From contig JAANBB010000320.1 of assembly GCA_014621425.1 (NCBI GenBank), forward strand, positions 1 to 47,735: a stretch of DNA of 47,735 nt, read 5' to 3'. The translations under genes and the position numbers were made by a program. Below are positions 13,345-25,247 of this stretch, one piece after another. Origin of the DNA: Cylindrodendrum hubeiense (lineage: Eukaryota > Ascomycota > Sordariomycetes > Hypocreales > Nectriaceae). The notes under the pieces are model-generated. The model did no database searches. It saw only the letters and a list, made by a program, of their open reading frames with translations, and was not told the DNA's origin. The stretch's first letter is position 1; each line of letters starts with the position of its first letter.

Positions 13345-14965
13345 CAGGTCACCGAAGCAAGTCACCGCAGAAGCAGGGCATAGTCCCACGTAGTCATCAT
13401 AGAAACAGGGCGGCCCACCGAGCTGCACCAAATCTGCACCAACCGGACTCCGTCGCAGGGGACGAAACAACTGAAAGCGAGCGCCGCCCCCGGTCGCGGC
13501 CGCCTGGGGCTTCTCATCCGTGACAGGGCCTTGAGAGCCTGGCAGGCACCTTCTGAGACAAGCCATGGGCAAGACATGGACAAGACATTCGCATCTGGGC
13601 AAAACGGTGAGATCAATGGATCACTGTCCGGGTCCGGGGCCGGCCTGGACTTGCAAGAGTCCCTTGGCCAATCTGTTCAGCCCGTCCAATCCGTCCAATC
13701 CCTTGGCCACGGCCATGGTTCCAGGCACAAGAACCGGCGTGGTGAGACATGGAAGAATGAGCGCGTGGTTTCTACGACGACTACGTCATTGACGACTGCG
13801 CGCGACGGGCGCGGCGGCGCCCATCAGTCGACATGCATGAGCGGGCTGCAAGAGGCGAGTGCCGTGCGTAACACGGTGCAATGCTGTCGCGCAGCAGGTA
13901 ATTAGACAGTATGCACGTACAGTGCAGCAGATTGACCGTTGGCGGGTCTTGCGGGTGTTGCATCATCGCCGACACATGCGCCGATGATGATGATGTTGTT
14001 GCTTGCTCGCTTGCTGGTCGACTTGTTTCCCGGTGTTTGGGGCCTGGGCGGCGCTGAGCTAAGCCGAGTGATGAACTGATGAACTGATGGGCTATGGGGC
14101 ATGGGCCATGGCGTCCCACCCCCACGGAGAGCGCTGGACGTTAGTCTGTATCGGATCGACTGGATTGCAAGTCTTTGTCAGTTCCCTCGGTGGCTGGACA
14201 CGGCCTGGACACAAACCTCCAGGCGCTTGCGGGGATAGGGGCCATTGTCGTGGCGTCTGATCTCCGACTACGAGTGTCGTCGGTGTTTAGTAGGGGGGAG
14301 GCTTTGTGCGGCAGGATCCAGGCGGCGGAACAGAGCGTAGATGCACGTCGGGCTCGGTCAATGGCAGCAGGCTGGAAGAGTTTCATCCGCATATCCCACG
14401 GGAGGTGGTAGCGGCGGCAGCTCGCGGCGGTGTTGCTGGCGATGCTTTTCGCTTTTCGACGGGATGCTATTGTTGGCGGTGGGATTGCGGTGGGATTGGC
14501 CTGGGTCGGCGCACCCGGAACCAACGGGCGCCGATGACTCGCACTGTGGGCAGCCCCACCTTACTCATCGACTTGCCCACTGACTGGCACACTGACTGGG
14601 CCTCAACCCTTCGCTCTCCAGTCCTTGCCTCTTCAGTCGACATCCCAAACGCACGCCAAGGCCTGCACGCACATCCCAACGCCCACCGCAATCCACACAC
14701 ACTCGCAGCCTCCACCCACATGCCCACCATGCCTATCCTGCATGTACGACGAATGCGCCTAAGAAGCTCGGGCCAGGCGCCACTCGCCAGAGCCTGTCTT
14801 GCCTGCTGCGTGCAAGAGCGCAAAGGCGAAGGGGGACAGGAAAAAACACCACCGCGCGATGATCTGACATGCTTTGCGCCTGGGCTGTCTGGGATGCGCC
14901 GTGGCTCAGACAAACCTGGCCCGTCCTGGAACAACCATCGCTGGAACAACCCGCAAACCCTCGCC
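13345..14965. other. Gene-free stretch
   Basis: No supportable gene. A 251-codon plus-strand open frame (14306-15061) spans its right end, but it overlaps a 174-codon minus-strand frame and has no domain features. A GATGATGATGATG run lies near 13984. Confidence 0.45.
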
Positions 14966-15392
14966 ATGACGACCACGGCGACCGCAACCAACCTTTTTTT
15001 ACCTTCTTACTCCTCCGACTCCTCCTCTTTCTCTGAATTGACTCCTCCTGACTCTCCTTGACTTCTTCCGCTTTCTCTTCTTTTTTGTCTCTGTCGCCGC
15101 TCTCCGCCGCCGTCGTGTCCGTTTCCGACGCTGTCCGCCATCGTCCAAACCCTCACTTGGCCTTTCTTTTGTTATACCTCTGTTCTTTAATCTGCCCCCG
15201 GCTCTAATCGTCTCTCCTTTGTATTCTATGCTCTTTCATTCACCTTGCACCCTTGTCATCGTCTTCAAGGGCCCCCCTGTCCCACAGTGCTCCCCAGCTA
15301 TACGGGAGTAAGATACACCCAATAATCCCTACCCTCACACTCATCCATCCTACCATCCATCCGCCAGATATACAGCACCAAGTACATATTTT

Positions 15393-15422
15393 CACACCAC
15401 ACACACACATACAGACACACAC
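15393..15422. repeat. CA-rich microsatellite
   Basis: ACACCACACACACACAT followed by ACAGACACACAC, an interrupted dinucleotide repeat inside the leader region. Confidence 0.8.
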
Positions 15423-16288
15423 TTTGATACCTCCCTCAACTCACCGCACGCTCGCTCTGGAGCAATCGGGACGCCCCCCCCCCCATCCTCAATCCCACTC
15501 ACACAAGCCCTGCAACTGGCTAGTTTTGGGTGTCTGCTCTCATAACCAGAAAGGCAAGCCCCGGCCTCTTGGTTCCGTCGCCAATCCCCCCCAAAGGTGC
15601 CCCGACAATCGCCATCGCTCCACCGGGCGCCCTTAGCCAACCCACCCCTACCAAGCTACCAAACCCTCCAAACCATCCATCCCACCCATCCCGGACTACT
15701 AGACGATCCTGGACGGCCCATGCCCACGCCTCCACTTGCTTTTATTCTAAGCCTACGCCTACGCGGCTCATAACCTTGTATACTGTTAGTCGATGCCGCC
15801 CTGCCCGGCCGAGCCTTCCAGCCCTCAAAACCACCTCCCCCCCGCTATCGCCATTACTAGAGCCTTTCCTTTCGCCCTCCTCAGCTCTCTCCCAGCTTCT
15901 GCTGTCAAGATTCTTGACTAGACTGCCTGAGTGCCTGACTGACTGTCCCATCAGTATCAGCATCAGCAGCTTCTCTCCACGACAATCCGATTCCTTGGAC
16001 TCTCCCCTTAGTCCTTGACGACTTCACCCTTTCGTCGCTCTCCCCGTCGCGACGCCATCTCCCGTTGTGTTCGAGGCCATCCCGCTTCGCCACACGTTCC
16101 GTCGCCTCCATCCCCCCTCTGGACACTCCGCATCACTTGGCCGTATCCCTTAAACGGTCAATTCTTCCTTCCTTCCTTCCTTTGCGCTGCGATCGCGCTT
16201 CACGGCTTGCTCTGTTGCTGGAATATTGCCTGAGCACCCCCGTGTCGCCAATTTGCTGTCGCCTCCATCATCCCCCCTGGAACCTCAT

Positions 16289-16468
16289 GTAAGTCAATTT
16301 AGAGCCGCAGACGCAACTATCACAAGACAATCACAAGACAACCGCGACGTCACTCCTCTTTGCCACCGAACCCGTCACCTAAAAACACCATCCCCCCTCC
16401 CAGTCTCTCTCGAACATTCGCCCTTTCACGAGTCACACAATGCTGACCAGCGCCTTCCGCGTTTACAG
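16289..16468 (+). other. Candidate 5'-UTR intron of the CBM21 gene
   Basis: A consensus donor GTAAGT at 16289, a CTGAC branch-like site near 16443 and a TTACAG acceptor ending at 16468 would define a 180-nt intron that ends about 200 nt before the start codon. This is inference from splice consensus only. Confidence 0.35.
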
Positions 16469-16669
16469 ACATAATCTCGATAAACGAACCTCAGCTCCGT
16501 CGTCCTTCCTCTCCTACACGTTTGCGATAAACAACTCCATCGACCCAGCATCCTTCTTGTCTTGCCCCAGGGCCTTTACCCTCACCTCCTTCACCTCGCG
16601 TGGATCGGCTTGTAGGCAAAGCCTCCACATATCTCTTCCTTTCCCCTTCACACCCACCTTGATTCGGTA

Positions 16670-19051
16670 ATGCCTTACACGCCTCCATCACATCGATCTC
16701 CAGCTTCCTCAGCCTCGACCTCACCTAATGTGAGCCGACGTTCGTCGCTCCAAACAGGGACTCGACCTTCTCTCCCCCGATCTGCCTCGTATCTCCTCAA
16801 GCACCGTCGAACCCCTTCAGCATCAGCCGTCAGCGATGGATCGACAGGCACCCTAACCCCCCAGGGCACGTCGGAGGATCTGAAGAGCATGTTGTCTAAC
16901 CTGTCTTCGACGGTGCGACAGTCGCCACCCCCAATCACCGACGACCGCACAATGCCCATGGGTGCCATCATCTCACCACCCGACTCGGCCTCGTCTGGTA
17001 GCGACGATGAGGGAGCTCTCAAGATACGAGGCAGGAAGCTGGAGAAGCTGAGAGACGCAGCCAGCCAGATCCCCCAACAAAGGACGCCATCTCCCGACCG
17101 CAGCCATCCCAAGCGTCCTGAGTCAAGCCGCCGACAAGGCGTTCACTTCAGCTTCAGCACAAGTGCGCTGGGTAGCCTGGCCAAGCCCAATCGAAGGATC
17201 AGCCACGTCCGCTCGGCGACTGAGCCTCACATTCAGATTGCCAAGTCCGCCGACAACTCGTTGACGGCCTCAGATGAGTCGGATGATGAGATGCTCAAGA
17301 AGCCTCAAATGGTGCGAAAGAAGTCGGGCGAGTTGGTACGACCCGCTCTGCGGCCACCATCCCGTCGGCGCCCTTCCAGCATGCCTGGCACTCCCATCTT
17401 CTCCAAAGCTGTTCACTTCGACTCCCACTTGGAACATGTTCGTCATTTCCTCCAAGTTGACCGTCCCCTTGCTGTCAGTGCTGGATCATCTCCAGTCGAG
17501 AACTACGACAGTGACGCCGAGTATCCCTTCCCTTCAGAAGATACTTCCCGATCACCCCCTTTTGAGTGGGAGATTCTCACAACCAACTTCCCCCATGATA
17601 GCCCCGCACGCAATTCTCTTCCGGTTCGTCTTGAGAAGGTGTGGTTGTCCGCCGACCAGAAGACTCTGCTGGGCTCCATCGATGTCGCCAACTTGGCCTT
17701 CCAGAAGGCAGTCACCTGCCGGTTTACTCTGGACTACTGGAAGACCACGTCAGAAGTTGCTGCCGAGTTTGGCCACGAGATCCGCCCTCGTGAGACTCCC
17801 TTGGGCCACGACCGGTTCACCTTCTCCATCAAGCTGGCTGACACCGCCAACCTTGAGTCAAAGACCTTGTTCTTCTGCATCCGCTACGCCGTCAATGGCG
17901 TGGAGCACTGGGACAACAATGACTCTCGCAACTTTCAGGTTGACTTCCGCAAGAAGCATCTCCCCCAGAACGGGAAGAACCACTTCCAGGGTGCCTCCGG
18001 GCGATCACAGAACGGCTTGCCTCGAAGCAACCGACGCGGTGGCAACATGCCTAGGCCGAAGTCGATGCCCGCCTTTGGCGAGTTTGGAGACGATGCCAAG
18101 TTCCTCGATCAGCCCATCCATGAGTACCTGGGCGAGTCTGCATCCGGCTCCTCCGGTCTTCGCCTGAAGACCAAGTCCACCAGCAACCTCGCCAGCGACA
18201 ACATGTCGAATGGAATCGGCTCCCCTAGTGGAATGGCCTTTGCGAACCGATACGACTTTGGTGCTTCCCTTACCGCTGCGGTCAAGGCTGCCAAAGACAC
18301 CGTCAATAAGGACAAGGACGGTCTTTACATGAAGGCCAACGTCCGCAGTGTTAAGCCCACTCTATCGATGCCTTCCACCCCACCTCCGTCGACGACCACT
18401 GAGAAGGCCCCGAGCCCAAGTGAATCGTCGACCCCTACTCTGCCAAGCTCATCGTATGAAGAGCTTGTCAATAAGTACTGCTTTGTACGTACCCCTGGCG
18501 CAATTCACTCACCCGACACCTCCCTTGGTCAAAATGGATCTTCCTCTTCCCTATCCTGTTAGGATAGCCCCAACGGTCTACCAGAGTTCCGGATAAGAGT
18601 TGGTTACTGACAGTCAATGGTTATATAGTTTGGTTCAAAACAATCCAGTCCGACCCTGAAGGATGGCACGATGAACAGTGGGCGATTCGATGGGACTTCT
18701 GGCGGAGACAATGCCGGCCGAGGATCAACGAAAGTCTTGTCTGGAAGCCCCCAGATCTACCATCATGCTGGTCCAGCAACTCACCACACCCTTCAGCTCA
18801 ACAGCCCCGGCGCTGTCTTTCGACCTATCACCTACAGCCCCTCAGCGATTCTTTCACCCCCGTTGATGAATGTCAAGGCGGCGAGCGATCCGTCGACTCC
18901 GAGAACCCCCGCCTCGGTGTCTTCTCCAGCCTTTGCGACATTCGATGGCACACCTCCAAGCGACGCCTCATATCATGTACAACAACCGATATTGTTGGAG
19001 CGATTTCCCTGGGCGGGAGATGCTCACGCAGCCACAGCCATCCGAGGATAG
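16670..19051 (+). CDS. Glycogen-targeting PP1 regulatory subunit with CBM21 domain
   Basis: Predicted Gac1/Pig-type subunit that recruits type 1 protein phosphatase to glycogen and so promotes glycogen synthesis. Exons 16670-18484 and 18629-19051 give 745 residues. The N-terminal 240 residues are Ser/Pro-rich and probably disordered. A PP1-docking RVxF motif, KAVHF, is at residues 246-250. A CBM21 carbohydrate-binding domain covers about residues 298-425 and includes the typical EHWDNND and NFQVDF strands. The tail is Ser/Pro-rich again and ends in TAIRG. The intron has donor GTACGT and acceptor TATAG with a CTGAC branch site; joining it gives YCFFGSKQSS. A second acceptor at 18561 would instead give a 15-residue tail and stop. 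Unlinked in function to the cluster to its right. Confidence 0.9.
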
Positions 19052-19880
19052 AATTTGGGCGACGACTGTGGGCTGAGCTACACCTCTTGAGAGCCCCTCG
19101 GTGACGTCTGTTTACCTGTGGCTCCTTTCACAAGTGGTAGCCTGGTTTTGCGATTCGACAATGTTGGGCCTCTCGCCTCCTCATTTTCATGTCATGGCAG
19201 GCACTTCGTTGCCTGTTGCGTGTTTGCTCTTGTGTGTTTGAATCAAGATCGAAGTTTTGATGGAGTCTGAATTTCTTCAGTTAAGTTTTTACTTGCTCCA
19301 ATAGTTTGGCGTTTTGGGCATTTGGGCCTTTTGCAACCTGGGTTCGCGAGTGGGCATTCGCGCGTGGAGTTTAGGGAAGCCTGTTGTGTGTTTCTTTTGC
19401 TTTTTTTCCTACCTTTCCTACGTCTTTTTTAATTATCATTGCCTTTGGGCCATCATCATGTTGGCCGCTCACCGTTGACCGGGCTGAGAAGGTTGGGAAG
19501 GAATGGTGGGTTCGCGGAAGGGAAAACTGGACACGACAACTGCTCGAGAACAATCTCCAATGGCTCAAAGTTCGGGCGCAGGAAGGTCTCTCGCGTCAAC
19601 GTCTCGATACGTTTCTGCTCCGGCATAATTGTCGGCTGCAACGGCGCAAGGAAGGTTCAGGATGGGTCAAAAAGTGGCATCCCCCTGGGACACACAGGAA
19701 TGGGGGATTAGGCTCAGATGGGGATATAGGTTATACAATGGAAACCAGAATGCATTACTGCATGACTGAAATATCTCACATTTGCACGTTGAACTATGTG
19801 ACTGAATGCCTTACTGCGTAGCCTTTCCATTATGGCCCAGACCGGGATATGATCCTAACTTGGAATTTGTATCGAATTAT
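19052..19880. other. 3' intergenic region between CBM21 gene and MFS transporter 1
   Basis: Convergent gene ends. The first part is T-rich and presumably 3'-UTR of the CBM21 gene. Short open frames at 19384-19821 overlap on both strands and have no recognisable domain. This interval marks the change from the repeat-rich left part to the compact cluster. Confidence 0.5.
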
Positions 19881-21805
19881 CTACCCAACTATGCTTTCGT
19901 CGCTTCCCTTGGCTACAGACTCGAATTTCTCGGTCTCCAGCTTCGCGGCGACCTCATTCGATCGTTGAGACGTGTCAATGGACTTGACGCTGAGTGCTGC
20001 AGCGATGGCAACACATCCAAACGCAATTGCCACCAGGTAAACGATGCGATACGACTTTGAGTTGGACACCAAGACGGCATGTTGCACTGCTGCTATGGTG
20101 GAGTTGGTGATCCCCTCTACGACACTGTATGCTACAGGCGTGTTTGCCTTTGCAGCTGCGAGGAGTGACTCGATGGATCCGCTGAAGCCGGTGCTCTCGG
20201 CCGCGGCGCTGACCTGCCCCGGGAGCAGCTTGCCGAACTCGCTCGTCTGAATAGACGTGTAGATTGCGGTTGCGACGGCGCCGCCGATGAGGCGAAAGGT
20301 ACTGATGAGACCAACGCCGATACCAATGTCCGTCTGATCCGCAAGGTGCAGGGATACCATGCCGAACGAGAGGGGAGATGGTGGCAAATTGACGGATGAT
20401 ACGGCAATGACCGTTCCGATGGCCTGGGCTTTGTCGCCGAGGCCGACAGACGACAGAGAACCGATCAGTGCCGTCTGGATGACGATGCAACCGACGAGTT
20501 GCCATTTCTCGTGCTTGAGCCACGGCATCAAGCTGACGCAGTACCAGCCGGCGATGATGGTGCCGAACGACACCATGCTGGCATACACGCCGCGGATAAT
20601 CGGCTTGTCCGCGGGAACCCACAAGAGGCCAGACTGGCGCGGCCATATTACGTTCAGACTGTAGTACAGCATCCCGGCAACGAAGCAGACTACCAGAAAG
20701 GCTGTGAACCGGCGCCATTCCCTGAAGAGATGTGGCGGTAGGATGGGGTATGGCAGAGGCGCATACACCTCCCAGAAACCCAGCGCGATGAAGCACACGC
20801 AAGCGACCACCAGCGGCGCAACGATCCACGCGCTGTTCCAGGGATGGATTCCGTTGCCCCAGTTCAGGGCCAAGAGCAGAAGCAGGCATCCGCCGGTGAA
20901 GAGGACGAGACCGACGTAGTCGATCTCTTTGATGAGCTGCCATTTTGTCTTGTGGTCATCTCTGTGCTTGGTCTCAAAGGTCGGCGGGTGGTAGAAGAAG
21001 TAGAGCATCACGGCCGTCACAACTTCCCAGGCGAAGCACCACCAGTAGCACGCCCGCCAGCCGATCTTAGTATATGCGATGAAGACGTAGCCAATCAGGG
21101 GCGAGAACGAGCTAAAGTGGTTTGCGAGAATCATGATGCCTAGAATAATGAGCGAGAGTCACTGACATGTCTGAACAAGGTGACTCACCTAGGGTTTGGA
21201 AGCGGTACTTGTTCGGCACCAGCTCCTGGGCACAGGCGAAGCACATTTCTTGGAAGCCGCCGCCGATGCCGAAGATAATTCCGCTGATGATCATCTGAGT
21301 GATGGATTGTCCCGTCGCTCCCACCAGGGCTCCCACCGCAGCGGAAATGGCGCCGAACATCAGAAACCATCGGCGTCCGGCGATGTCTGAGAGTCGGCCG
21401 CCCACGCTGACGATGATGGCCGCCCCGAGGTTCCAGCTGTATCAAGGTTAGGGATCCGAGCTTAGGTCATATAGGTACTGCAACTCTGGACCAAACTCAC
21501 GTAATCGCAATCCATGGGTATCTTGCATCGGGCCCAAGATCGGCGTTGATGTAAGTCAGAATTGTCGCCGGCCTGGCCAAGAATCAGCAGCGTCGCAGTG
21601 TAAAGAGGTTGGAGACTTACATGACCAATGTGAACAGGTATGATTCATACATGAGGATGAGAGACAGCACTGCCAGTTTAGTTTTGAGGGTTATCTCTCC
21701 GTCATCTTCTGATTCCACAATGGGCGACTTCTCAGGGTCGGCAGGGATTGTGTCATGGTGTTCGATCTCGTGAGAGAAGTCTTGCTTGTCTAGATCGCTC
21801 GCCAT
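19881..21805 (-). CDS. MFS transporter 1, TRI12/siderophore-transporter type
   Basis: Predicted 14-helix plasma-membrane drug:H+ antiporter-like MFS protein of the fungal TRI12 group, a family containing efflux pumps and siderophore carriers. Exons in gene order are 21805-21621, 21572-21501, 21436-21189 and 21139-19881, giving 587 residues, usual for the group. The N-terminal 45 residues are acidic and hydrophilic. Visible motifs are the MFS loop GGRLSDIAGRRWF, the stretch ELVPNKYRFQTLG joined across intron 3, and FFYHPPTF in the central loop, all characteristic of this group. It is divergently transcribed from acyl-CoA synthetase 1, and the shared promoter holds one copy of the cluster motif at 22209. 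It may import the cluster's substrate or export a product; sequence does not say which. Confidence 0.9.
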
Positions 21806-22533
21806 GATTGCGAACTGGAGCGAAAACCACAACGCTTCGCTTGAATGAAGGCCTGTTAAGGATGTGAGTAGGGCCTGTTGAGCTTCGCTGGTCGGAATCT
21901 AATAGACCCACAACAGTTGACGTTTCATCTGACATGAAAATTGGTGGGGTTTTATCTGCATGTACGCAAATCAGTCACGGTTCAAAACACATGCGTGTTG
22001 CCAATGCTCGTCACTGACGCTTCTGATTGAAGCCTACCGGCATGATCCTAGATTCGCCGACGGAACGACCGGGCTTCGTGGGGTTAACGGAGACGGCCCC
22101 GATCTCTGGAACTCGTTACCCCAGATGCGGGGTGCGTGACAAGGATCTAGGGACCTTGAACGCCTCGCATTGCGGGGATGGATGGATCCGAGGGCGATGG
22201 CAAGCTAGTGAATCATTAGGGCCGACTCTGGAATGCCAGCGCTCATGACGTTGTTCGTGACAACTGCGCTCTGACTTCGACCAAGAGGAGCGGAAGCTAC
22301 GGCAAGGGCGTGGGGCTTTACTAGTAGCCTCGACAAGGCTGGCAATACCCCATCGTGGGGTGGAGGCTATTGCCACTCCCCCGGAGACCATGCGCTGGGC
22401 TGATATAGCCGCATAACTGAGTTTGGGCCGTTCGTTTCTATGGTACTTTGATGTTTGAGATGTTCGTTTTTGCTGTCTCATCACATGAACTCCGTCCTTT
22501 GCTCTTAGATCCCTCCAATACCCAGCCGTGACA
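21806..22533. promoter_or_regulatory. Bidirectional promoter, MFS transporter 1 / acyl-CoA synthetase 1
   Basis: 728 bp between divergent start codons. It contains one copy of the cluster motif (22209-22218) and two GCGGGG words (22127-22132 and 22172-22177) that fit the CreA carbon-catabolite-repressor consensus SYGGRG. No open frame of interest. Confidence 0.6.
22209..22218 (+). promoter_or_regulatory. Cluster motif copy 1 (TGAATCATTA)
   Basis: Reads GTGAATCATTAGGGCC. It lies 325 bp before the acyl-CoA synthetase 1 start and 404 bp from the MFS transporter 1 start. Same word as in five other cluster promoters; candidate bZIP binding site. Confidence 0.65.
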
Positions 22534-24299
22534 ATGGCAGGCCAACGAATCTACAACTCGCCATATCCCACGCCAAATGTCCCCATTGATCAGAGCATTT
22601 CACAATTTCTCCTCCTCAGCGACCCTGACGACGCTCATCCAGACCAAGTCATTCTAGCCGACTTCGATAACCCCAAGCGAGAACTCACCTACAGCGGGCT
22701 TCGTCAAAATGCCTCTCGAGACGCCGCGATCCTACGAAATGTCCACGGACTAAAAGAAGGAGACGTAGTTTGCATATATGCGTACAACTCTGTTGACTGG
22801 GCTTCACTGGCCCATGGCGTCTTGTGGGCTGGTGGATGCTTCTGGTGCGTTGTATCAGTTTGAGATGACGGCTTTGGCTGACACGACAGCAGCGGCATCA
22901 ACCCATTGGCGACAAGCTTTGAACTGGTCCACTACTTCGAGGTAGCTTGCCCAAAGATTGTCGCTGTGGACAAGAGTTTGGTGCATAATGTGTTGGAGGC
23001 GATTAAGCAGCTCACATTTACACCCATAATTATGGTGATCGATGATACATCGAACCCAACAACGCATGGGCACCTCGTGGTTAGTTCGTGATAGACATCA
23101 CTGTTGCTTCATTTATCTGACTTTGATTGCAGTATCCCCGGGATTTTGACAGAAACGATGTGCTACCGATCGAGCCGTTAGACCTCTCCTTGAGAGATAA
23201 TAGAAAGCAACTGGCGGGAATGTGCTTTAGTTCCGGCACATCAGGTAAACCCAAAGGAGTCGTCTTTTCTCACCACAACCTCATCGCTCAACTACTCACC
23301 GTTCGAGCAACGAACCCATTTTTACACAACGGTCACATGCGCGAGGTTTTCTTCCCGTCGTTCTCACACGTGTACGGCATCGTATCCGCGGTACTTCTGC
23401 CCGCATGGGTCGGCTCGTACGTGCAAGCGATGAAGAAATTCAGCTACGCCGGGTACCTGAAAAGATGCGCCGAGATCCGAGCGACGGTATTAAGGCTTGT
23501 TCCTGCTGTCGCGGTGAGGATGGTTAAAGATCCTGATGTTAGGAGACTCGACTTTAGTTGTGTTCAAGCTGCCATGTGCTCAGGCGCGCCATTGTCGAGC
23601 GATGTTGTCGAGGATTTACGAAGCCTCCTCGCACAAAACGCAGGGGTCCTCAACGGATTTGGGATGAGTGAATCGACAGTCACGCTATTGAGAGAAACTC
23701 GAAGAGACAAAGGTGCCAGCGTAGGGCGTCCCGCCGCCGGGGTGTCCATCCGCATTGTGGATGACAACTACGAGGATGTCCCACCTGGAACAGATGGAGA
23801 ATGTTTGATCAAAGGTCCGACAGTGTTTATGGAATACAAGGGCAACGCTTCGGAAACGCGAGAGGCGAAGAAAGATGGATGGCTTCGGTCTGGAGATGTT
23901 GTGCGTGTTGACGAAGACGGATTCTTCTATTTGACTGGCCGGAAGAAAGAGCTTATCAAGTTCAAAGGGAACCAGATTGCCCCCGCAGAACTGGAGGCAG
24001 TTCTATTACTCCATCCGCACGTCACTGATGCGGGCGTGTGTGGGGTGAAGGATAAGCAACTCGACACCGAGATTCCTGTTGGTTTCGTCACGATTGCAGC
24101 AGAAATTCCGATAGAGAGACATGCGGATGTGCTGGAGGAGGTAAGAGAGTTTGTAAATAGCAGGGTGGCTTCGTATAAAGCGTTCAGGGAGAGCCTCTTC
24201 CATATGGACGCGCTTCCCAAGAATACGTCTGGGAAGTTGCTGCGGCGGCACTTGGTGGCGAAGGCGACAGAGCTACGCAGCAGGCAGCAAAAGCTATAG
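22534..24299 (+). CDS. Acyl-CoA synthetase 1 (4-coumarate-CoA ligase-like)
   Basis: Predicted ATP-dependent CoA ligase of the adenylate-forming family, activating a carboxylic acid to its CoA thioester. Exons 22534-22844, 22890-23079 and 23133-24299 give 555 residues. The AMP-binding P-loop SSGTSGKPKGV, the GMSES stretch, the SGDV and TGRKKELIKFKG hinge region and the C-terminal catalytic lysine in NTSGKLLRR are all present, so it should be active. The start is the ATG at 22534, six bases after an in-frame GTG. The protein ends in QKL, close to but not matching the canonical peroxisomal tripeptide. Intron 1 ends in a CAGCAG tandem acceptor and intron 2 begins at a GTGGTT/GTTAGT double donor; all combinations stay in frame. 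The acyl substrate is not predictable. Confidence 0.93.
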
Positions 24300-24415
24300 A
24301 CAAGAAGACTAAACATAAACCAATATAATTGTTACGGCCTAGGCTTATACTTTAGCCATAGTGTTGGCTGATATCCAGATCGACCGTGGGTGTCCCACGC
24401 CTGTGGATATAGTAG

Positions 24416-25247
24416 TCAGTCTATTATCAGCCGTTCTTCGTTGATGACATCCTGTGCCTCTGGCATTTTATTCTTTAGAACTACTTCACAAATATCGCAA
24501 ACCGTGAGGGCAATGTCGTACGCCGCCTTGAGCTGATCCTCTGTCCCGCCATTTCTAATGGTACCTCGCATGTGCCAGGCGACCTCGGCGGCCACGTCCA
24601 TTGGAACCAAGGTGGCAATGTTTAGTTGCGATGTAGTGATTGAATCTAGGACGGAGGTGTCGGACTGGTAGTAGCCGTATATGTATGTGACGACGAGAGT
24701 CCGAAGATCAGGCCAGTACTTGTCCATTGTACCAAGAAACGGGTCCAGGTCAGCGCGGAAGATGTTGCGCATGTACTCAATGCCTCTTTCATCCGTGTCT
24801 GCTGGAGCTTTGATGTGGTTTCTGATTGTCGATGTCTCGTTGGATTCGGGAGAGGGAATGACTTTGACGAGTGCTCTGAAGGCGTTGATGACGCGGGGGA
24901 TGCCGTAGATGATGCCTGTTTTTAGAAGCCCTTCTACATGGTATCAGTAAACTTCTAGGGAGACTTCGATTTAACCTGCTGACCTTTGATTCTTTTTAGG
25001 ACATGTCTATGGTACTCATGATCTTCCTGGCGCGAACTGATCGCTTCCGTGAAGACATCAGCGACGTAGCAGCCTTTGTTGCTGGCTGCAAACGAGCAAG
25101 CCTGTAACTAGAAGTCAGCAGGTAATGAGCAAGGGGTGCATGTTGTTCATAAAAACATACCGCAATGCAGTACCATGTGTCTTCCAGATCCGTCCCTGTG
25201 GACTGATTGTGCAGGGAGGCGATGTACTGCTTGGCTGCTTGATCCAT
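24416..25247 (-). CDS. Carboxymuconolactone decarboxylase / AhpD-like protein
   Basis: Small all-helical protein of the AhpD-like superfamily, common in fungal gene clusters with unassigned roles. Exons in gene order are 25247-25161, 25101-24984 and 24933-24416, giving 240 residues. The segments DTWYCIAACSFAASN (across intron 1), YGIPRVINAF, DERGIEYMRNIF and the C-terminal AWHMRGTIRNGGT followed by ALTVCDICEVV are typical of the fungal family. A CxxC pair (CDIC) is near the C-terminus, but its position differs from the AhpD peroxidase motif, so I do not claim that activity. The chosen ATG is the first in frame after a stop at about 25321; the coding-like stretch upstream of it suggests that a short first exon may be missing. 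It is divergent from the bZIP gene. Confidence 0.8.

Larger units (their letters stand above)
14966..16669 (+). promoter_or_regulatory. Long pyrimidine-rich promoter/leader of the CBM21 gene
   Basis: About 1.7 kb of plus-strand C/T-rich sequence runs into the start codon of the CBM21 gene; long stretches are almost free of G. It contains a CA-rich microsatellite at 15393-15422 and short open frames, including a 31-codon frame from 14966 to 15061 that could act as an upstream ORF if the transcript begins this far out. A candidate leader intron is listed separately. The transcription start is not visible from sequence. Confidence 0.55.

Noticed and set aside
13243..13602. Minus-strand frame with repeated Leu-Leu-Leu-Gly
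   Set aside because: The repeat is only the translation of the 12-nt array; nothing else in the frame looks coding.
14306..15061. 251-codon plus-strand open frame before the CBM21 leader
   Set aside because: Composition is unlike a globular protein, it overlaps another long frame on the opposite strand and no motif or family resemblance is visible. Only its last 31 codons are kept as a possible upstream ORF.
21640..21648. ATGATTCAT palindrome in MFS transporter 1
   Set aside because: It is inside a coding exon (encodes Tyr-Glu-Ser), lacks the TTAG extension and is expected at low frequency by chance.
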